A DNA stretch of 64,000 bases from FEN-1191 sp964528845 (GCA_964528845.1 CAZGVE010000013.1:1-64000); one strand, 5' to 3'. Numbered from the stretch's first letter, positions 42,326-51,436 are shown. The notes: generated from the letters alone by a model not told the origin. Made by a program: numbers and translations.

Positions 42326-42949
42326 ATGCGCACCTTCAAGTTCATCGTGGTCCTCGCGGGGGCGCTGCTGGCCAGCGGCTGCGGCTACAACCGTTTCCAG
42401 GCGCAGGACGAGGCCGTGAAAGCGGCCTGGTCCGAGGTCGTGAACCAGTACCAGCGCCGAGCTGACCTGGTGCCCAATCTGGTCAATGTCGTCAAGGGGT
42501 TCGCCGCGCAGGAGCAGAAGGTGCTGATCGGCGTGACCGAGGCGCGCGCGAAGGTCGGAACGATCCAGGCGACGCCAGAGCTGGTGAATGATCCGGTGGC
42601 GTTCCAGAAATTCCAGGCCGCCCAGGGCGAACTCAGCGCGGCGCTCAAGAGCCTGATCGCGGTGACCGAGAACTACCCGCAGCTCAAGTCCGATGCGAGT
42701 TTCCGCGACCTGCAGGCGCAGCTCGAAGGTACGGAGAACCGGATCACGGTCGCGCGCAACCGCTATATCAGCGCAGTACAGGACTACAACGTGCTGATAC
42801 GCTCGTTTCCGAGCAACCTGACGGCGATGTTGCTCAAGTACCAGCTCAAGCAGAACTTCGGCGTCGAGAACGAGGCGCAGATCTCCCACGCGCCGACCGT
42901 CGATTTCGGCGCATCTCCCGCCACCGCACCCCCGGCGGCGGCCCAGTAG
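42326..42949 (+). CDS. lemA: LemA family lipoprotein
   Basis: 207 residues. A signal peptide ends in lipobox LLASGC (Cys near 19), then the helical LemA domain: FQAQDEAVKAAWSEVVNQYQRRADLVPNLVNVV (key W-x-x-V, R-x-D-L-V-P-N-L), ENYPQLKSD and ARNRYISAVQDYN. LemA proteins are envelope helical bundles of unclear function, often next to TPM-domain genes as here. GGAGG lies 12 nt upstream of the ATG. First gene of a lemA-TPM-TPM operon. Confidence 0.93.
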   Translation: MRTFKFIVVLAGALLASGCGYNRFQAQDEAVKAAWSEVVNQYQRRADLVPNLVNVVKGFAAQEQKVLIGVTEARAKVGTIQATPELVNDPVAFQKFQAAQGELSAALKSLIAVTENYPQLKSDASFRDLQAQLEGTENRITVARNRYISAVQDYNVLIRSFPSNLTAMLLKYQLKQNFGVENEAQISHAPTVDFGASPATAPPAAAQ

Positions 42950-42970
42950 CCGGCAATCGATACGCCGACG

Positions 42971-43861
42971 GTGCGCCTGCTCTGCGCCGTGGCCCTGCTG
43001 GCTGTGCTTGCCGCCGAGCCCGATGCGCATGCACAGGCCCTGCAGTCCATTCCCGCGCTCGATGCACGTGTCACGGACCTGACCGGTACGTTGACCGCCG
43101 GCCAGCAGGCCGAACTGGAGCAGAAGCTCGCCGACTTCGAGGCCCGCAAGGGCGCGCAGCTGGCGGTCCTGCTGGTGCCGAGTACGCAGCCGGAGGACAT
43201 AGAACAGTATTCGATCCGGGTCGCCGAGGCCTGGAAGCTCGGGCGTAAGAAGGTCGATGACGGTGCGCTGCTGATCATCGCCAAGGATGACCACACGCTG
43301 CGCATCGAGAACGGCTATGGACTCGAGGGCGTGCTCACCGACGCTGCTTCCAACCGCATCATCACCGACACCATGGTACCGCTGCTGCGCCAGGGGCAGT
43401 ACTTTGCCGCGATCACGGCGGGCGTCGACCAGATGATCGGCCTGATCGACGGCGAATCCCTGCCGCCCCCTGATCGCACGTGGCAGCGTCGGACCGAAGG
43501 CGGCTGGCGGAACGTACTGCCTATCGCGGTCGTCGGTTTTCTGGTGCTCTCCAGCGTGCTGCGCGCAATGTTCGGCCGCGCGGCCGGCTCGGCATTGACT
43601 GGCGGCGGCACCGGGCTGCTGGTCTATCTGTTTACGCAGGCAGTCGGACTGGCGATCGGGGTCGGCGTGGGATCGTTCCTGGCGGCGCTGCTGCTCGGTC
43701 TCAATGGCGGAGGCTGGAGTTCAGGCGGGCGCGGCGGCTTCGGCGGCGGCTTTGGTGGGTTTGGCGGCTTCGGCGGCATGGGCGGCGGCTTCGGCGGCGG
43801 CGGAGGGTTCAGCGGAGGCGGGGGAGGCTTCGGCGGCGGTGGGGCTTCGGGGCGCTGGTGA
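42971..43861 (+). CDS. TPM-domain membrane protein with Gly-rich tail (YgcG-like)
   Basis: 296 residues from a GTG start. A signal peptide (LLCAVALLAVLAAEPDAHA) is followed by a TPM domain (ARVTDLTGTLTAGQQAELEQKL to about residue 155; VLLVPSTQPEDIEQYSIRVAEAWKLG and IENGYGLEGVLTD are typical). One or two transmembrane segments lie at ~175-240 and a low-complexity GGFGGG tail follows. These proteins face the periplasm and are of uncertain function, sometimes described as phosphatase-like. It starts 21 bp after lemA, and its stop shares one base with the next start (TGATG). Confidence 0.9.
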   Translation: MRLLCAVALLAVLAAEPDAHAQALQSIPALDARVTDLTGTLTAGQQAELEQKLADFEARKGAQLAVLLVPSTQPEDIEQYSIRVAEAWKLGRKKVDDGALLIIAKDDHTLRIENGYGLEGVLTDAASNRIITDTMVPLLRQGQYFAAITAGVDQMIGLIDGESLPPPDRTWQRRTEGGWRNVLPIAVVGFLVLSSVLRAMFGRAAGSALTGGGTGLLVYLFTQAVGLAIGVGVGSFLAALLLGLNGGGWSSGGRGGFGGGFGGFGGFGGMGGGFGGGGGFSGGGGGFGGGGASGRW

Positions 43862-44358
43862 TGCAGCTCGCACGCGTGTTTCGCCATCTGTTCAGCAGCG
43901 CGCGGCGCACCCGAATGTTGTTCACGCCCGAGGTCCAGAAAGCGATCGAAACGGAGATCGGAGCCGCGGAGCAACAGCACGTGGGCGAGATCCGCTTCGT
44001 GATCGAGACTGCGCTGCCCTGGCATTGGCTGTGGCGTGGCATCACGCCGCGGCGGCGTGCGCTCGACCTGTTCGCGCTACTGCACATCTGGGACACCGCA
44101 CAGAACAATGGCGTGCTGATCTACGTGCTGCGCGCCGAGCGCGCGGTCGAGATCATCGCCGATCGCGGAATCAGTGCCGCGGTCAGCGAGGCAGAGTGGC
44201 AGCGCGTGTGCCGCGAGGTCGAGCAGCACTACGGCGCGGGCCGGTACCTCGAGGGTTCCCGTGCCGCTGTGTCAGGAGTTGCGCGGCTGCTGCGCCAGCA
44301 CTTTCCGGCCGCACTCGCCCAAGGCAACGAGCTGCCCAATCAGCCCATACTCCTCTAG
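43861..44358 (+). CDS. soluble TPM-domain protein
   Basis: 165 residues, without a signal peptide. The TPM-like core includes AEQQHVGEIRFVIETALP, ALDLFALLHIWDTAQNNGVLIYVLRAERAVEIIADRGI and a C-terminal helix VSGVARLLRQHFPA. It is the usual third member of lemA-TPM-TPM operons, presumably cytosolic or membrane-associated. It overlaps the upstream gene by one base. Confidence 0.88.
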   Translation: MQLARVFRHLFSSARRTRMLFTPEVQKAIETEIGAAEQQHVGEIRFVIETALPWHWLWRGITPRRRALDLFALLHIWDTAQNNGVLIYVLRAERAVEIIADRGISAAVSEAEWQRVCREVEQHYGAGRYLEGSRAAVSGVARLLRQHFPAALAQGNELPNQPILL

Positions 44359-44361
44359 AAT
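44356..44361 (+). promoter_or_regulatory. -10-like hexamer before the L,D-transpeptidase gene
   Basis: TAGAAT overlaps the TAG stop of the preceding gene and lies 7 nt before the ATG at 44369. No Shine-Dalgarno sequence is present. It fits the leaderless pattern noted elsewhere in the window. Confidence 0.35.
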
Positions 44362-44368
44362 CAGACCG

Positions 44369-45607
44369 ATGCGCCGGCCCCGACTCCAGCTTCGACACAC
44401 CACCGCCGTGCTCGCCATGCTGGCGAGCCTGCTCGCGGGCTGCGGCTTGATCGGCTCGCGGCCGATCCAGCCGCCGCTGGTGGTGGTTCCGGTGACCCCG
44501 CCGGTGGCGCAGGCGCCGCCGCTGCCCGCGCCGATCGATACGCACCGCTTCGTGCTCAGCGATGCGAACGAGGATGTGGTCGGCGCCATCCAGCTGACGA
44601 CAGCCTCGAAGGAGGACACGCTGCCGGACATTGCGCGGCGCTTCAACGTCGGCTACGAGGAGATCGTGCGCGCCAACCCGGGGGTGGATCCGTGGATCCC
44701 GGGCGAAGGCCGGCGCGTCGTGCTGCCGACGCGCTTCGTGCTGCCCGACGCACCGCGTGTCGGCATCATCATCAATGTACCGGCCATGCGTCTTTTCTAC
44801 TTTCCGCCCCACGCCAAGGGCGAGCCGCAGGTCGTCTACACCCATCCGATCGGCATCGGCAAGCTCGGCTGGTCGACACCAGAGGGGGTGACGCACGTGG
44901 TCGCGCACCAGAAGGATCCAATCTGGCGTCCTTCCCTCGCGCTGCGGCGAGACCACCGCAATGACAACGGCGAGGACCTGCCGGCGGTGGTGCCGCCCGG
45001 TCCCGACAATCCCCTCGGCAAGTTCGAGTTCAAGCTCGGCTGGCCGAGCTATCTGATTCACGGCACGAACAAGCCCTACGGCGTCGGGTTGCGTTCCAGC
45101 CATGGCTGCGTGCGCCTGTACCCCGAGGACATCGAGAAGCTGTTCGCAATGGTGCCGGATGGAACGTCGGTGCGGGTCGTGAACCAACCCTTCCTGTTCG
45201 GCGTGCATGGCGGGCAGCTCTATCTGCAGGCCTACACGGTGCTCGAGGACGATGCTCGGGACTGGAAGCATTCACAACGCAAGCTGCTCACGCGCCTGCT
45301 CGGTAACCGCGGCCAGGCGGTGCTCCACATGGGGACGTCGATCGACTGGTCGAGCGTCGCCACGGTTGCCGGCGCACCGCGCGGCGTACCGGTACCGGTG
45401 CTGGGCGCGGGCGGCAGCATCGAGGCAGAACTGATGGACGCACCGCTGGTGCAGAACCGGATTCCAGACGGCGCAAACTGGGATGGCACCGACGATACCG
45501 GTACCGACGGGTTGAGCGCCAAGCCACTGCTGTCGGAGCGCGATCCGAAGACCGCGCGCGCCACGGTGCCGAGCGCAAAGCCGGCTCCCGTCGCGCCGCG
45601 CGGCTGA
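44369..45607 (+). CDS. L,D-transpeptidase lipoprotein with LysM-like domain
   Basis: 412 residues. A lipobox (LLAGC) follows a signal peptide, then a LysM-like segment (DTLPDIARRFNVGYEEIVRANPG). The YkuD catalytic domain has IHGTN (H231) and SSHGCVRLYPEDI (H245, C247). It forms 3-3 cross-links in peptidoglycan or anchors proteins to it, in the periplasm. The last ~130 residues are Pro/Ala/Thr-rich and beyond the domain. An unusual tail-sheath-like gene starts 82 bp downstream. Confidence 0.93.
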   Translation: MRRPRLQLRHTTAVLAMLASLLAGCGLIGSRPIQPPLVVVPVTPPVAQAPPLPAPIDTHRFVLSDANEDVVGAIQLTTASKEDTLPDIARRFNVGYEEIVRANPGVDPWIPGEGRRVVLPTRFVLPDAPRVGIIINVPAMRLFYFPPHAKGEPQVVYTHPIGIGKLGWSTPEGVTHVVAHQKDPIWRPSLALRRDHRNDNGEDLPAVVPPGPDNPLGKFEFKLGWPSYLIHGTNKPYGVGLRSSHGCVRLYPEDIEKLFAMVPDGTSVRVVNQPFLFGVHGGQLYLQAYTVLEDDARDWKHSQRKLLTRLLGNRGQAVLHMGTSIDWSSVATVAGAPRGVPVPVLGAGGSIEAELMDAPLVQNRIPDGANWDGTDDTGTDGLSAKPLLSERDPKTARATVPSAKPAPVAPRG

Positions 45608-45689
45608 GGTACGGACGGACGCAGCAGCGGCTCGCCATTAGATCAACCGCGCTGTGCTACAGTCCCTCCAGGGAATAGAAGGACAGGGC

Positions 45690-47288
45690 GTGGCCGAGCA
45701 GAATACCGCCGGCACAGACACAATAAGGCTCATTCGGCCGGAAGCGAAAATCGCCCGTGCCGCTACCGCCGTCACTGCCTTCATCGGCAGGGCACTGAAG
45801 GGCCCGGTCAACGAGCCCGTCAGGATCCACAGTTTCGACGAATACCATCGTGTCTTCGGCGGGCTCTGGCAGCCCTCGACGATGTCCTACGCGCTCGAAC
45901 AGTACTTCGAGAACGGTGGTCGCGAGGCGATCGTGGTCCGGGTCTGCAATGGCGGCCGCCCACCAAGTCTGGCGCTGCCCGCGGACGGCGCGGTGCTGCG
46001 CCTGAAGGGGCTCGCACCCGGAAGCCGCGAGTTCCTCCGCGTCGCGGTCGACTACGATGGCATCCCTGCGAGCGAGCTCCTGCGCTTTAATCTGGCCGTG
46101 CAGCGGCTGCGTGCGCCGGGCTCCGAGTTCATAGAGGACCAGGAGATCTTCCGGCGCGTGTCTATCCGCGCCGATGCCGAGCACTCGCTGCTGCAGGCGC
46201 TGTCCGAGTCACGGCTGGTGCGCGTATCGGGGCCGCTGCCGCAGCGGCGTCCCGATCCTTCGCTGCGCACCGTGGGTCGCGCCAGCACCGGCTACATATT
46301 GTCCCAGTCCGACGGCGATGATGGCGACCCGCTGGCGGTCTATGACCTGATCGGCGACAGCACCAGACGCACGGGCCTGTTTGCATTGCTCGGTGAGGAA
46401 TTCAACTTCCTGTGCCTGCCGCCGCCCACGCGCGAGGGCGAAGTCGGGCTGCCGGCGCTGCTGGTCGCGTTGCGCCTGTGCCGGGAGCAGCAGGCGATGC
46501 TGCTGCTCGATCCGCCGCTGGCGTGGAACGGTCCCGAGGCGGCGCTTGCCGGCCTGCGTACCTGGCCGCTGTTCAGCGAAAATGCGCTCATGTTCTTCCC
46601 GCGCCTGTATGCGACCGACCGGCTGCGCGGGCGCGAGGAACTGTTCGGCTCGGCGGCTGCGGCTGCGGGGTTGCTGGCGCGCACCGAGCAGAGCTTCCCG
46701 GTGTGGGCGAGCGTGGATGGCGAGTCGGCGACGATGCGCGCCGGCCTGCGGCTCGCCGGCAGCGTAAACGACCTGGACCGCATCCGCCTGGCACAGGCCG
46801 GCGTGAACGTGTTCGGTGCCGTGCGTCCGCCGGTCGGGCGGCGGCTGCCGTGGCGCACGTTGACCGCGGAGGCGGGTGTCAAGGCGCAGCGGCGCTCGCT
46901 GAGCGAGCGCCGCTTCGCACTGTTTGTGATGCGCAGCATCGAGCGCGGCACGCGCTGGGCCGTATTCGAGCGGCAGGGTCCGGCGCTGTGGCAACGGCTG
47001 CGCGCGCAGGTCACCGCGTTTTTCGAGGCCCTGGCCGAGGAGGGGGCTTTCCCCGGACGCACTGCCCGGCAGAGCTATTTCGTGATCTGCGACGGCCGGC
47101 TCAACGACGGACTCGGCGGCCAGCTGCCCGAGGCCACGCCGATGCTCACCCCGCGCCACCTGCTGCTGTTCGGGTTCGCCGCTGCGCGCCCGGGGGAGTT
47201 CCAGACCTGCCTGGTGACGCACCGGCCCGAAGGCAGCACCGTGCGGTCCGTCAGCGTCAACTGGTACGCGCTGCTACCGCGAAACTGA
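45690..47288 (+). CDS. orphan contractile-tail sheath-like protein
   Basis: 532 residues. The N-terminus TAVTAFIGRALKGPVNEP, VRIHSFDEYHRVFGG and YALEQYFENGGREAIVVRV are signatures of phage tail sheath proteins. The C-terminal third (RRSLSERRFALFVMRSIERG, TRWAVFERQGPALWQRLRAQV, EGAFPGRTARQSYFVICD) matches the sheath core that assembles around the tube. Contractile systems need tube, baseplate and ATPase genes; none lies in the 18 kb on either side. GTG at 45690 has AAGGA 6 nt upstream, so it looks expressed. An upstream GTG at 45654 is less likely. It overlaps the convergent DUF4442-like gene by 32 bp. Confidence 0.85.
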   Translation: MAEQNTAGTDTIRLIRPEAKIARAATAVTAFIGRALKGPVNEPVRIHSFDEYHRVFGGLWQPSTMSYALEQYFENGGREAIVVRVCNGGRPPSLALPADGAVLRLKGLAPGSREFLRVAVDYDGIPASELLRFNLAVQRLRAPGSEFIEDQEIFRRVSIRADAEHSLLQALSESRLVRVSGPLPQRRPDPSLRTVGRASTGYILSQSDGDDGDPLAVYDLIGDSTRRTGLFALLGEEFNFLCLPPPTREGEVGLPALLVALRLCREQQAMLLLDPPLAWNGPEAALAGLRTWPLFSENALMFFPRLYATDRLRGREELFGSAAAAAGLLARTEQSFPVWASVDGESATMRAGLRLAGSVNDLDRIRLAQAGVNVFGAVRPPVGRRLPWRTLTAEAGVKAQRRSLSERRFALFVMRSIERGTRWAVFERQGPALWQRLRAQVTAFFEALAEEGAFPGRTARQSYFVICDGRLNDGLGGQLPEATPMLTPRHLLLFGFAAARPGEFQTCLVTHRPEGSTVRSVSVNWYALLPRN

Positions 47289-47784
47289 CCACCGCACGGG
47301 CCACTTCGCTGCCAGTGCCGTCCCTGACCGTCACCGGCACGCCAACCATGGATCCTTCTGCCCATTCGGTCTTGTCCAGCCGCGCGAGTGCGATCACGAC
47401 CGATTCGGCGCGCCGCAGATGCTCGATCGTCAGGCCGCGCGGCCACCATTGCATGCTCTCCGGGGCGCTGACCTCCACGACCATGGTGGCCGCGAGCTGC
47501 GCGAGCGCGCCGACGGCCAGCGGGTCAATCGCCCCATCACCGGTGCGTACCCGACGGTGCGCATCGATAGCGGCGCGGCACAGGCCGGGCCGGAGTTCCT
47601 CGAAGCGCACCTGCAGCGCCGCGAGCAAGGGCGCGCGCGCACTGGTCGCGCGCGCGAAGCGCCACTTGCCGAGCGGGGAATGCTGCGCGCTCTCGAACTC
47701 GCGCAGTGCCTGGTTGGTCGGCGCGGTCGGTGTCAGCGTCAGCCAATCGATCTGTGCGCGAACCGCGCCCTGGTCGCTACTAAT
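47257..47784 (-). CDS. DUF4442-like hotdog/thioesterase-fold protein with apparent ATT start
   Basis: About 175 residues if translation begins at the ATT codon at 47782-47784, which has AAGGA 7 nt upstream. The body (PLAVGALAQLAATMVVEVSAP, MQWWPRGLTIEHLRRAES, EWAEGSMVGVPVTVRDGTG) matches DUF4442, a hotdog-fold family related to acyl-CoA thioesterases. No in-frame ATG, GTG or TTG lies between the stop at 47848-47850 and a TTG at 47626-47628. Starting at that TTG would remove the first part of the domain (HSPLGKWRFARATSARAPL). Either a rare start is used, or the gene is degraded or mis-sequenced. The minimum supported gene is 47257-47628. Confidence 0.65.
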   Translation of the reverse strand: MSSDQGAVRAQIDWLTLTPTAPTNQALREFESAQHSPLGKWRFARATSARAPLLAALQVRFEELRPGLCRAAIDAHRRVRTGDGAIDPLAVGALAQLAATMVVEVSAPESMQWWPRGLTIEHLRRAESVVIALARLDKTEWAEGSMVGVPVTVRDGTGSEVARAVVSFAVAARTS

Positions 47785-47964
47785 GGAGGAGTCCTTCGGA
47801 ATGCACTCAAGGTGCCGGCTGTTATTGTGGCCGCCGGCAGCAGGACTTTATGCCACTCGCAATCGCGGCTCAAGCGTACCGGAGTATTATCGCGCGGCGT
47901 ATGGCGCCGGTAGCTGATCAGCGACCGGTCGGCGTTAGATGCTAGTGACAAGGGTGCCTCCAGC

Positions 47965-48486
47965 ATGGCGAATCGCTATGTCGTCTTCTCGCATGGCAAG
48001 GACAGCGGTCCGTGGGGCCGCAAGATCACGGCGCTGGCCGACGTCGCGCGTACCGAGGGCTACGACGTCGAATCGGTCGATTACCGGGGCAACGACACGG
48101 TCAAAGGGCGCCTCGATGCGCTGCTGGCGGTATGCAAGTCCCTGTCTGGCGACCTGGTGCTGGTCGGTTCGAGCCTTGGGGGCTACGTTTCGGTCGCCGC
48201 TGCCTCGCCGCTCCATGCCCGCGGTGTGTTCCTGATGGCGCCCGCCCTGTACATGGAAGGGTTGCCGCCGCTGCGCGAGCGGGTGCTCGACTGCCCGGCG
48301 ACCATCGTGCACGGCTGGCGCGACGAGGTCGTGCCGTTCGAGCACAGCGAGCGCTTCGCGCGCGAGTACAGCGCGCCGCTGCACCTGATTCCGGGCGATC
48401 ACCAGCTGCACGACCAGCTCATGTATATAAAATATCTGTTCGAGTACTTCCTGATCGGCCTCGACCTGCCCCTCGCCCCGGCCTGA
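47965..48486 (+). CDS. alpha/beta hydrolase (YcfP/esterase-like)
   Basis: 173 residues. VVFSHGKDSGPWGRK begins the fold, and VLVGSSLGGYVSV is the nucleophile elbow (S70). TIVHGWRDEVVPFEHS supplies the catalytic Asp and GDHQLHDQ the His. It is a short single-domain hydrolase, perhaps an esterase; the substrate is unknown. It starts 180 bp after the divergent DUF4442-like gene. A TATTAT at 47885-47890 is a possible -10. It ends 15 bp before plsB, so the two may be co-transcribed. Confidence 0.88.
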   Translation: MANRYVVFSHGKDSGPWGRKITALADVARTEGYDVESVDYRGNDTVKGRLDALLAVCKSLSGDLVLVGSSLGGYVSVAAASPLHARGVFLMAPALYMEGLPPLRERVLDCPATIVHGWRDEVVPFEHSERFAREYSAPLHLIPGDHQLHDQLMYIKYLFEYFLIGLDLPLAPA

Positions 48487-48501
48487 AGCCGCACCTTTCG
48501 C

Positions 48502-50937
48502 ATGCAGGGAATCCTGAACCGGGTCCTCTCGCTTTGGGTACGTACGACCCTGCACCCCGAGGACGCCGCCGCGCGCTTCGCCGATCGCAGCGTGCCAGTC
48601 TGCTACGTGCTCGAGCAGCGTAGCCGCAGCGATTTCGCGGTGCTCCAGCACGTGTGCGTCGGGGCCAGGCTGCCGCGGCCGGGCCGCCGCCTGCTGGCAC
48701 GCCAGCTTGGCCGCACTCGAGCCTCCTTCCCGCTCAGCCGCAGCGTGGGCCTGTGGCGCCAGCGGCTGGACCGGCGCCCGCCCGAGCTGCTGCTCACGCT
48801 CATCGACGCGCTGCGCCGTGATCCCGCCCTCGACGTGAATCTGGTGCCAGCCGCGGTCTACTGGGGCAGGGCGCCGCAGAAGGAGCGCTCGCTGATCCGA
48901 CTGCTGCTCTCGGAGGACTGGGTCATCGGCTCGAGCCTGCGCCGCTTCTTCACGGTGCTGGTCAACGGCCGCAACACGACCGTGCAGCTCGGCGAGCCGG
49001 TGTCGCTGCGCAGCCTGATCGAGGCGGACGCCGACACGGCGGTCACGGCCCGGCGCGCGGCACGACTGCTACGCACGCAGCTCGCGCACCTGCGCGCGGC
49101 GCGCATCGGGCCGGACCTGTCGCACCGGCGCACGATCGTGGCCGAGGTGCTGCGCACGCGGGCAGTGCGGGCCGCGGTCGCCCAGCAGCTGCGAGAGGAT
49201 CCGAAGCTGACGCGGCGCGCGGCGCTGCTCCAGGCACGCCGGTACTGCAACGAGATCGCCGCGAACTACTCGCATTCATTCGTGACACTGCTCTCGCACC
49301 TGTTCACCTGGCTCTGGAACCGGGTGTACGACGGCATCGAGTTCGCGCACGTCGAGACGCTGCAGGAGGTGGCTCCTGGCAGCGAACTGATCTACGTTCC
49401 CTGCCACCGCAGTCACATGGACTACCTGCTGCTCTCCTACGCCATCTACCAGCGCGGCTTTGCGATCCCGCACGTCGCGGCTGGACTGAACCTGAACCTG
49501 CCGGTCGTGGGCCGGCTGCTCCGCAAGGGCGGCGCCTTCTTCATCCGCCGCAGCTTCCGCGGCAGCGCGCTCTATACGGTGGTATTCATGAAGTACCTCG
49601 CGACCATCATGGCGCGTGGTCACCCGATCGAATACTTCATCGAAGGTGGCCGCAGCCGCACCGGGCGGCTGCTCGCGCCGATGACCGGCATGCTGTCGAT
49701 GACCGTCCGCAGCTACCTGCGCGAGCCGCGCCGGCCGGTCGTGTTCATGCCCGTCTATTTCGGCTACGAACGCGTGTTCGAGGGGCCGACCTACATCGGT
49801 GAGCTGTCCGGACTGCCGAAGCGCAAGGAAACGGTGCTGGGGCTGGTGCGCAGTCTCGGCCGGCTGCGGCAACGGCTCGGGTCGGTGCACGTGAACCTGG
49901 GCGAGCCGATCCACCTCGACCGGATGCTCGAGCGCTACGCGCCGGGTTGGCGCGCGCTGCAGTTCGAGGACAGCAACCGGCCGCCCTGGGTTGGGGCACT
50001 GGTGGATGAACTGGCGCCGATGGTCATGCGGCACATCAATGCGGCCGCCAGCGTGACGCCGATCAACCTGCTGGCACTGATCCTGCCGGCCACGCCGCGC
50101 CAGGCAATGCTCGAGCCGGCGTTGCTGCGCCAGATCGACACGATGCTGGCGTTGCTGGCGGCGTTGCCCTATGACCGCCGTGTGACGGTCACGCGTGCCA
50201 GCGCCGTCGAGGTGATCGAGTACGGCCTCGCGCTGCGGGTCATCACGCGCGAACAGCACCGGATCGGAGAGATCGTGCGCATGAGCCCGGAGCATGCGGT
50301 GCTCGCGACCTACTACCGCAACAACGTACTGCATCTGTTCGCGCTACCCTCGCTGATCGCGTGCTGCTTCCTGACCAACGCCACGCTGCGCACCGCTGAT
50401 GTGCAGCGGCTGGCTTCGCGCATCTACCCCTATGCGGCCGCCGAACTCTTCCTGCACTGGAGCGAGGCGGAACTGCCCGCGATCGTCGAGCAGGCGCTCG
50501 GTGCGCTCGCCTCGCTCGGATTGCTGGAGCGCGCAGTGGACCCGAACGAGTGGCGCTCGCCGCCGCCGACTTCGGCGGCCGCGACCCAGCTCTCGCTGCT
50601 CGCGCAGAGCACGATCCAGACCATCGAGCGCTATTACCTCGCCATCGCGCTGCTGATCCGTGCCGGCAGTGGCAGCATCACGCAGAAGGCGCTGGAGGAA
50701 CGCTGCCAGCTGATGGCGCAGCGCATGACGCTGCTGTACGGCTTCAACTCACCGGAATTCTTCGATCGCACGCTGTTTGCCAATTACATCGACCTGCTGC
50801 GCGCGCGCGAGGTAGTGCGCGTCGACGCTGCGGGCTGCCTGGCATTCGACGAGATCCTGGTGCACGTCGCAGAAGACGCAGAGCTCGTGCTCTCCGAGCA
50901 GCTGCGCCACAGCATCCTGCAGGTCACCCACGACTGA
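48502..50937 (+). CDS. plsB: glycerol-3-phosphate 1-O-acyltransferase
   Basis: 811 residues, like E. coli PlsB (807). The acyltransferase block PCHRSHMDYLLLSY has the H-x4-D catalytic pair. KGGAFFIRRSFRGSALY, YFIEGGRSRTGRLL and VFMPVYFGYERVFEG are the glycerol-3-phosphate-binding blocks II-IV. It is an inner-membrane enzyme making lysophosphatidate for phospholipid synthesis. It overlaps the convergent glycosylase gene by 14 bp. Confidence 0.97.
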   Translation: MQGILNRVLSLWVRTTLHPEDAAARFADRSVPVCYVLEQRSRSDFAVLQHVCVGARLPRPGRRLLARQLGRTRASFPLSRSVGLWRQRLDRRPPELLLTLIDALRRDPALDVNLVPAAVYWGRAPQKERSLIRLLLSEDWVIGSSLRRFFTVLVNGRNTTVQLGEPVSLRSLIEADADTAVTARRAARLLRTQLAHLRAARIGPDLSHRRTIVAEVLRTRAVRAAVAQQLREDPKLTRRAALLQARRYCNEIAANYSHSFVTLLSHLFTWLWNRVYDGIEFAHVETLQEVAPGSELIYVPCHRSHMDYLLLSYAIYQRGFAIPHVAAGLNLNLPVVGRLLRKGGAFFIRRSFRGSALYTVVFMKYLATIMARGHPIEYFIEGGRSRTGRLLAPMTGMLSMTVRSYLREPRRPVVFMPVYFGYERVFEGPTYIGELSGLPKRKETVLGLVRSLGRLRQRLGSVHVNLGEPIHLDRMLERYAPGWRALQFEDSNRPPWVGALVDELAPMVMRHINAAASVTPINLLALILPATPRQAMLEPALLRQIDTMLALLAALPYDRRVTVTRASAVEVIEYGLALRVITREQHRIGEIVRMSPEHAVLATYYRNNVLHLFALPSLIACCFLTNATLRTADVQRLASRIYPYAAAELFLHWSEAELPAIVEQALGALASLGLLERAVDPNEWRSPPPTSAAATQLSLLAQSTIQTIERYYLAIALLIRAGSGSITQKALEERCQLMAQRMTLLYGFNSPEFFDRTLFANYIDLLRAREVVRVDAAGCLAFDEILVHVAEDAELVLSEQLRHSILQVTHD

Positions 50938-51436
50938 ACGCGGCCTCCCAGGCCGCAAGCCTGGCGGTCGCCGTGATGCCGGCATTAGCGGGGCTCGTGG
51001 ATGGCAGCCGCACGCAACGCACCCACGGCAGCGCGCCGGCGAGCGCGTCACCAAAGTGGCGCTGCAGCAGCCGGTAGGCGGTCATGCCGTTGCAGCACAC
51101 GAGTCCGATCCCCGGATGTCGCTGCAGCAGCGCCGGCAGATCGTTCGGCGTCGCGCCGCAACGCTCGATCGCCGCATCCAGACTGCCACGGCGTACGCAT
51201 GATTCCAGCACGTCCCAGAGCGCGATGCCGTGCTGCTGCAAGCGCTGCAGCCTCGACGGGTAAGGCAGGGTAGGCCCGGCACCGCAGAGGCGGTCCATGA
51301 TCGGCCAGAACTGGTTGCGCGGATGCGCGTAGTACTGGCCAGCGGCCAGCGAGGCGGTGCCGGGCATGCTGCCGAGCACCAGCACGCGCGCATCTGCCCG
51401 GATGAGCGGCGCAAAGCTGCGGATCGGCTGGTCCAT
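50924..51436 (-). CDS. DNA-deoxyinosine glycosylase (uracil-DNA glycosylase superfamily, family 6)
   Basis: 170 residues. VLVLGSMPGTASLAAGQYYAHPRNQFWPI is the active-site motif of this family (key G-S-M-P-G and N-x-F-W). The C-terminal LPSTSPAN corresponds to the second UDG-superfamily motif. It excises hypoxanthine from DNA in base-excision repair. No operon partner is evident beyond minus-strand arfB upstream (23-bp gap). Confidence 0.9.
   Translation of the reverse strand: MDQPIRSFAPLIRADARVLVLGSMPGTASLAAGQYYAHPRNQFWPIMDRLCGAGPTLPYPSRLQRLQQHGIALWDVLESCVRRGSLDAAIERCGATPNDLPALLQRHPGIGLVCCNGMTAYRLLQRHFGDALAGALPWVRCVRLPSTSPANAGITATARLAAWEAAFSRG

Noticed and set aside
43730..43855. Repetitive GGC-rich tract resembling a tandem repeat
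   Set aside because: It encodes the Gly-rich tail typical of this TPM-domain protein family and is not a mobile or CRISPR-like repeat.
45690..47288. Prophage or type VI secretion remnant
   Set aside because: No integrase, att-like repeats, tube, baseplate or TssB/C-type partner is present, and the sheath sequence is of phage/CIS sheath type rather than TssC. Reported as an orphan instead.
47739..47966. Minus-strand 75-codon frame beginning MLEAPLSLASNADRSL
   Set aside because: It overlaps the start region of the alpha/beta hydrolase and the N-terminus of the DUF4442-like gene in another frame; no domain, and composition fits antisense.
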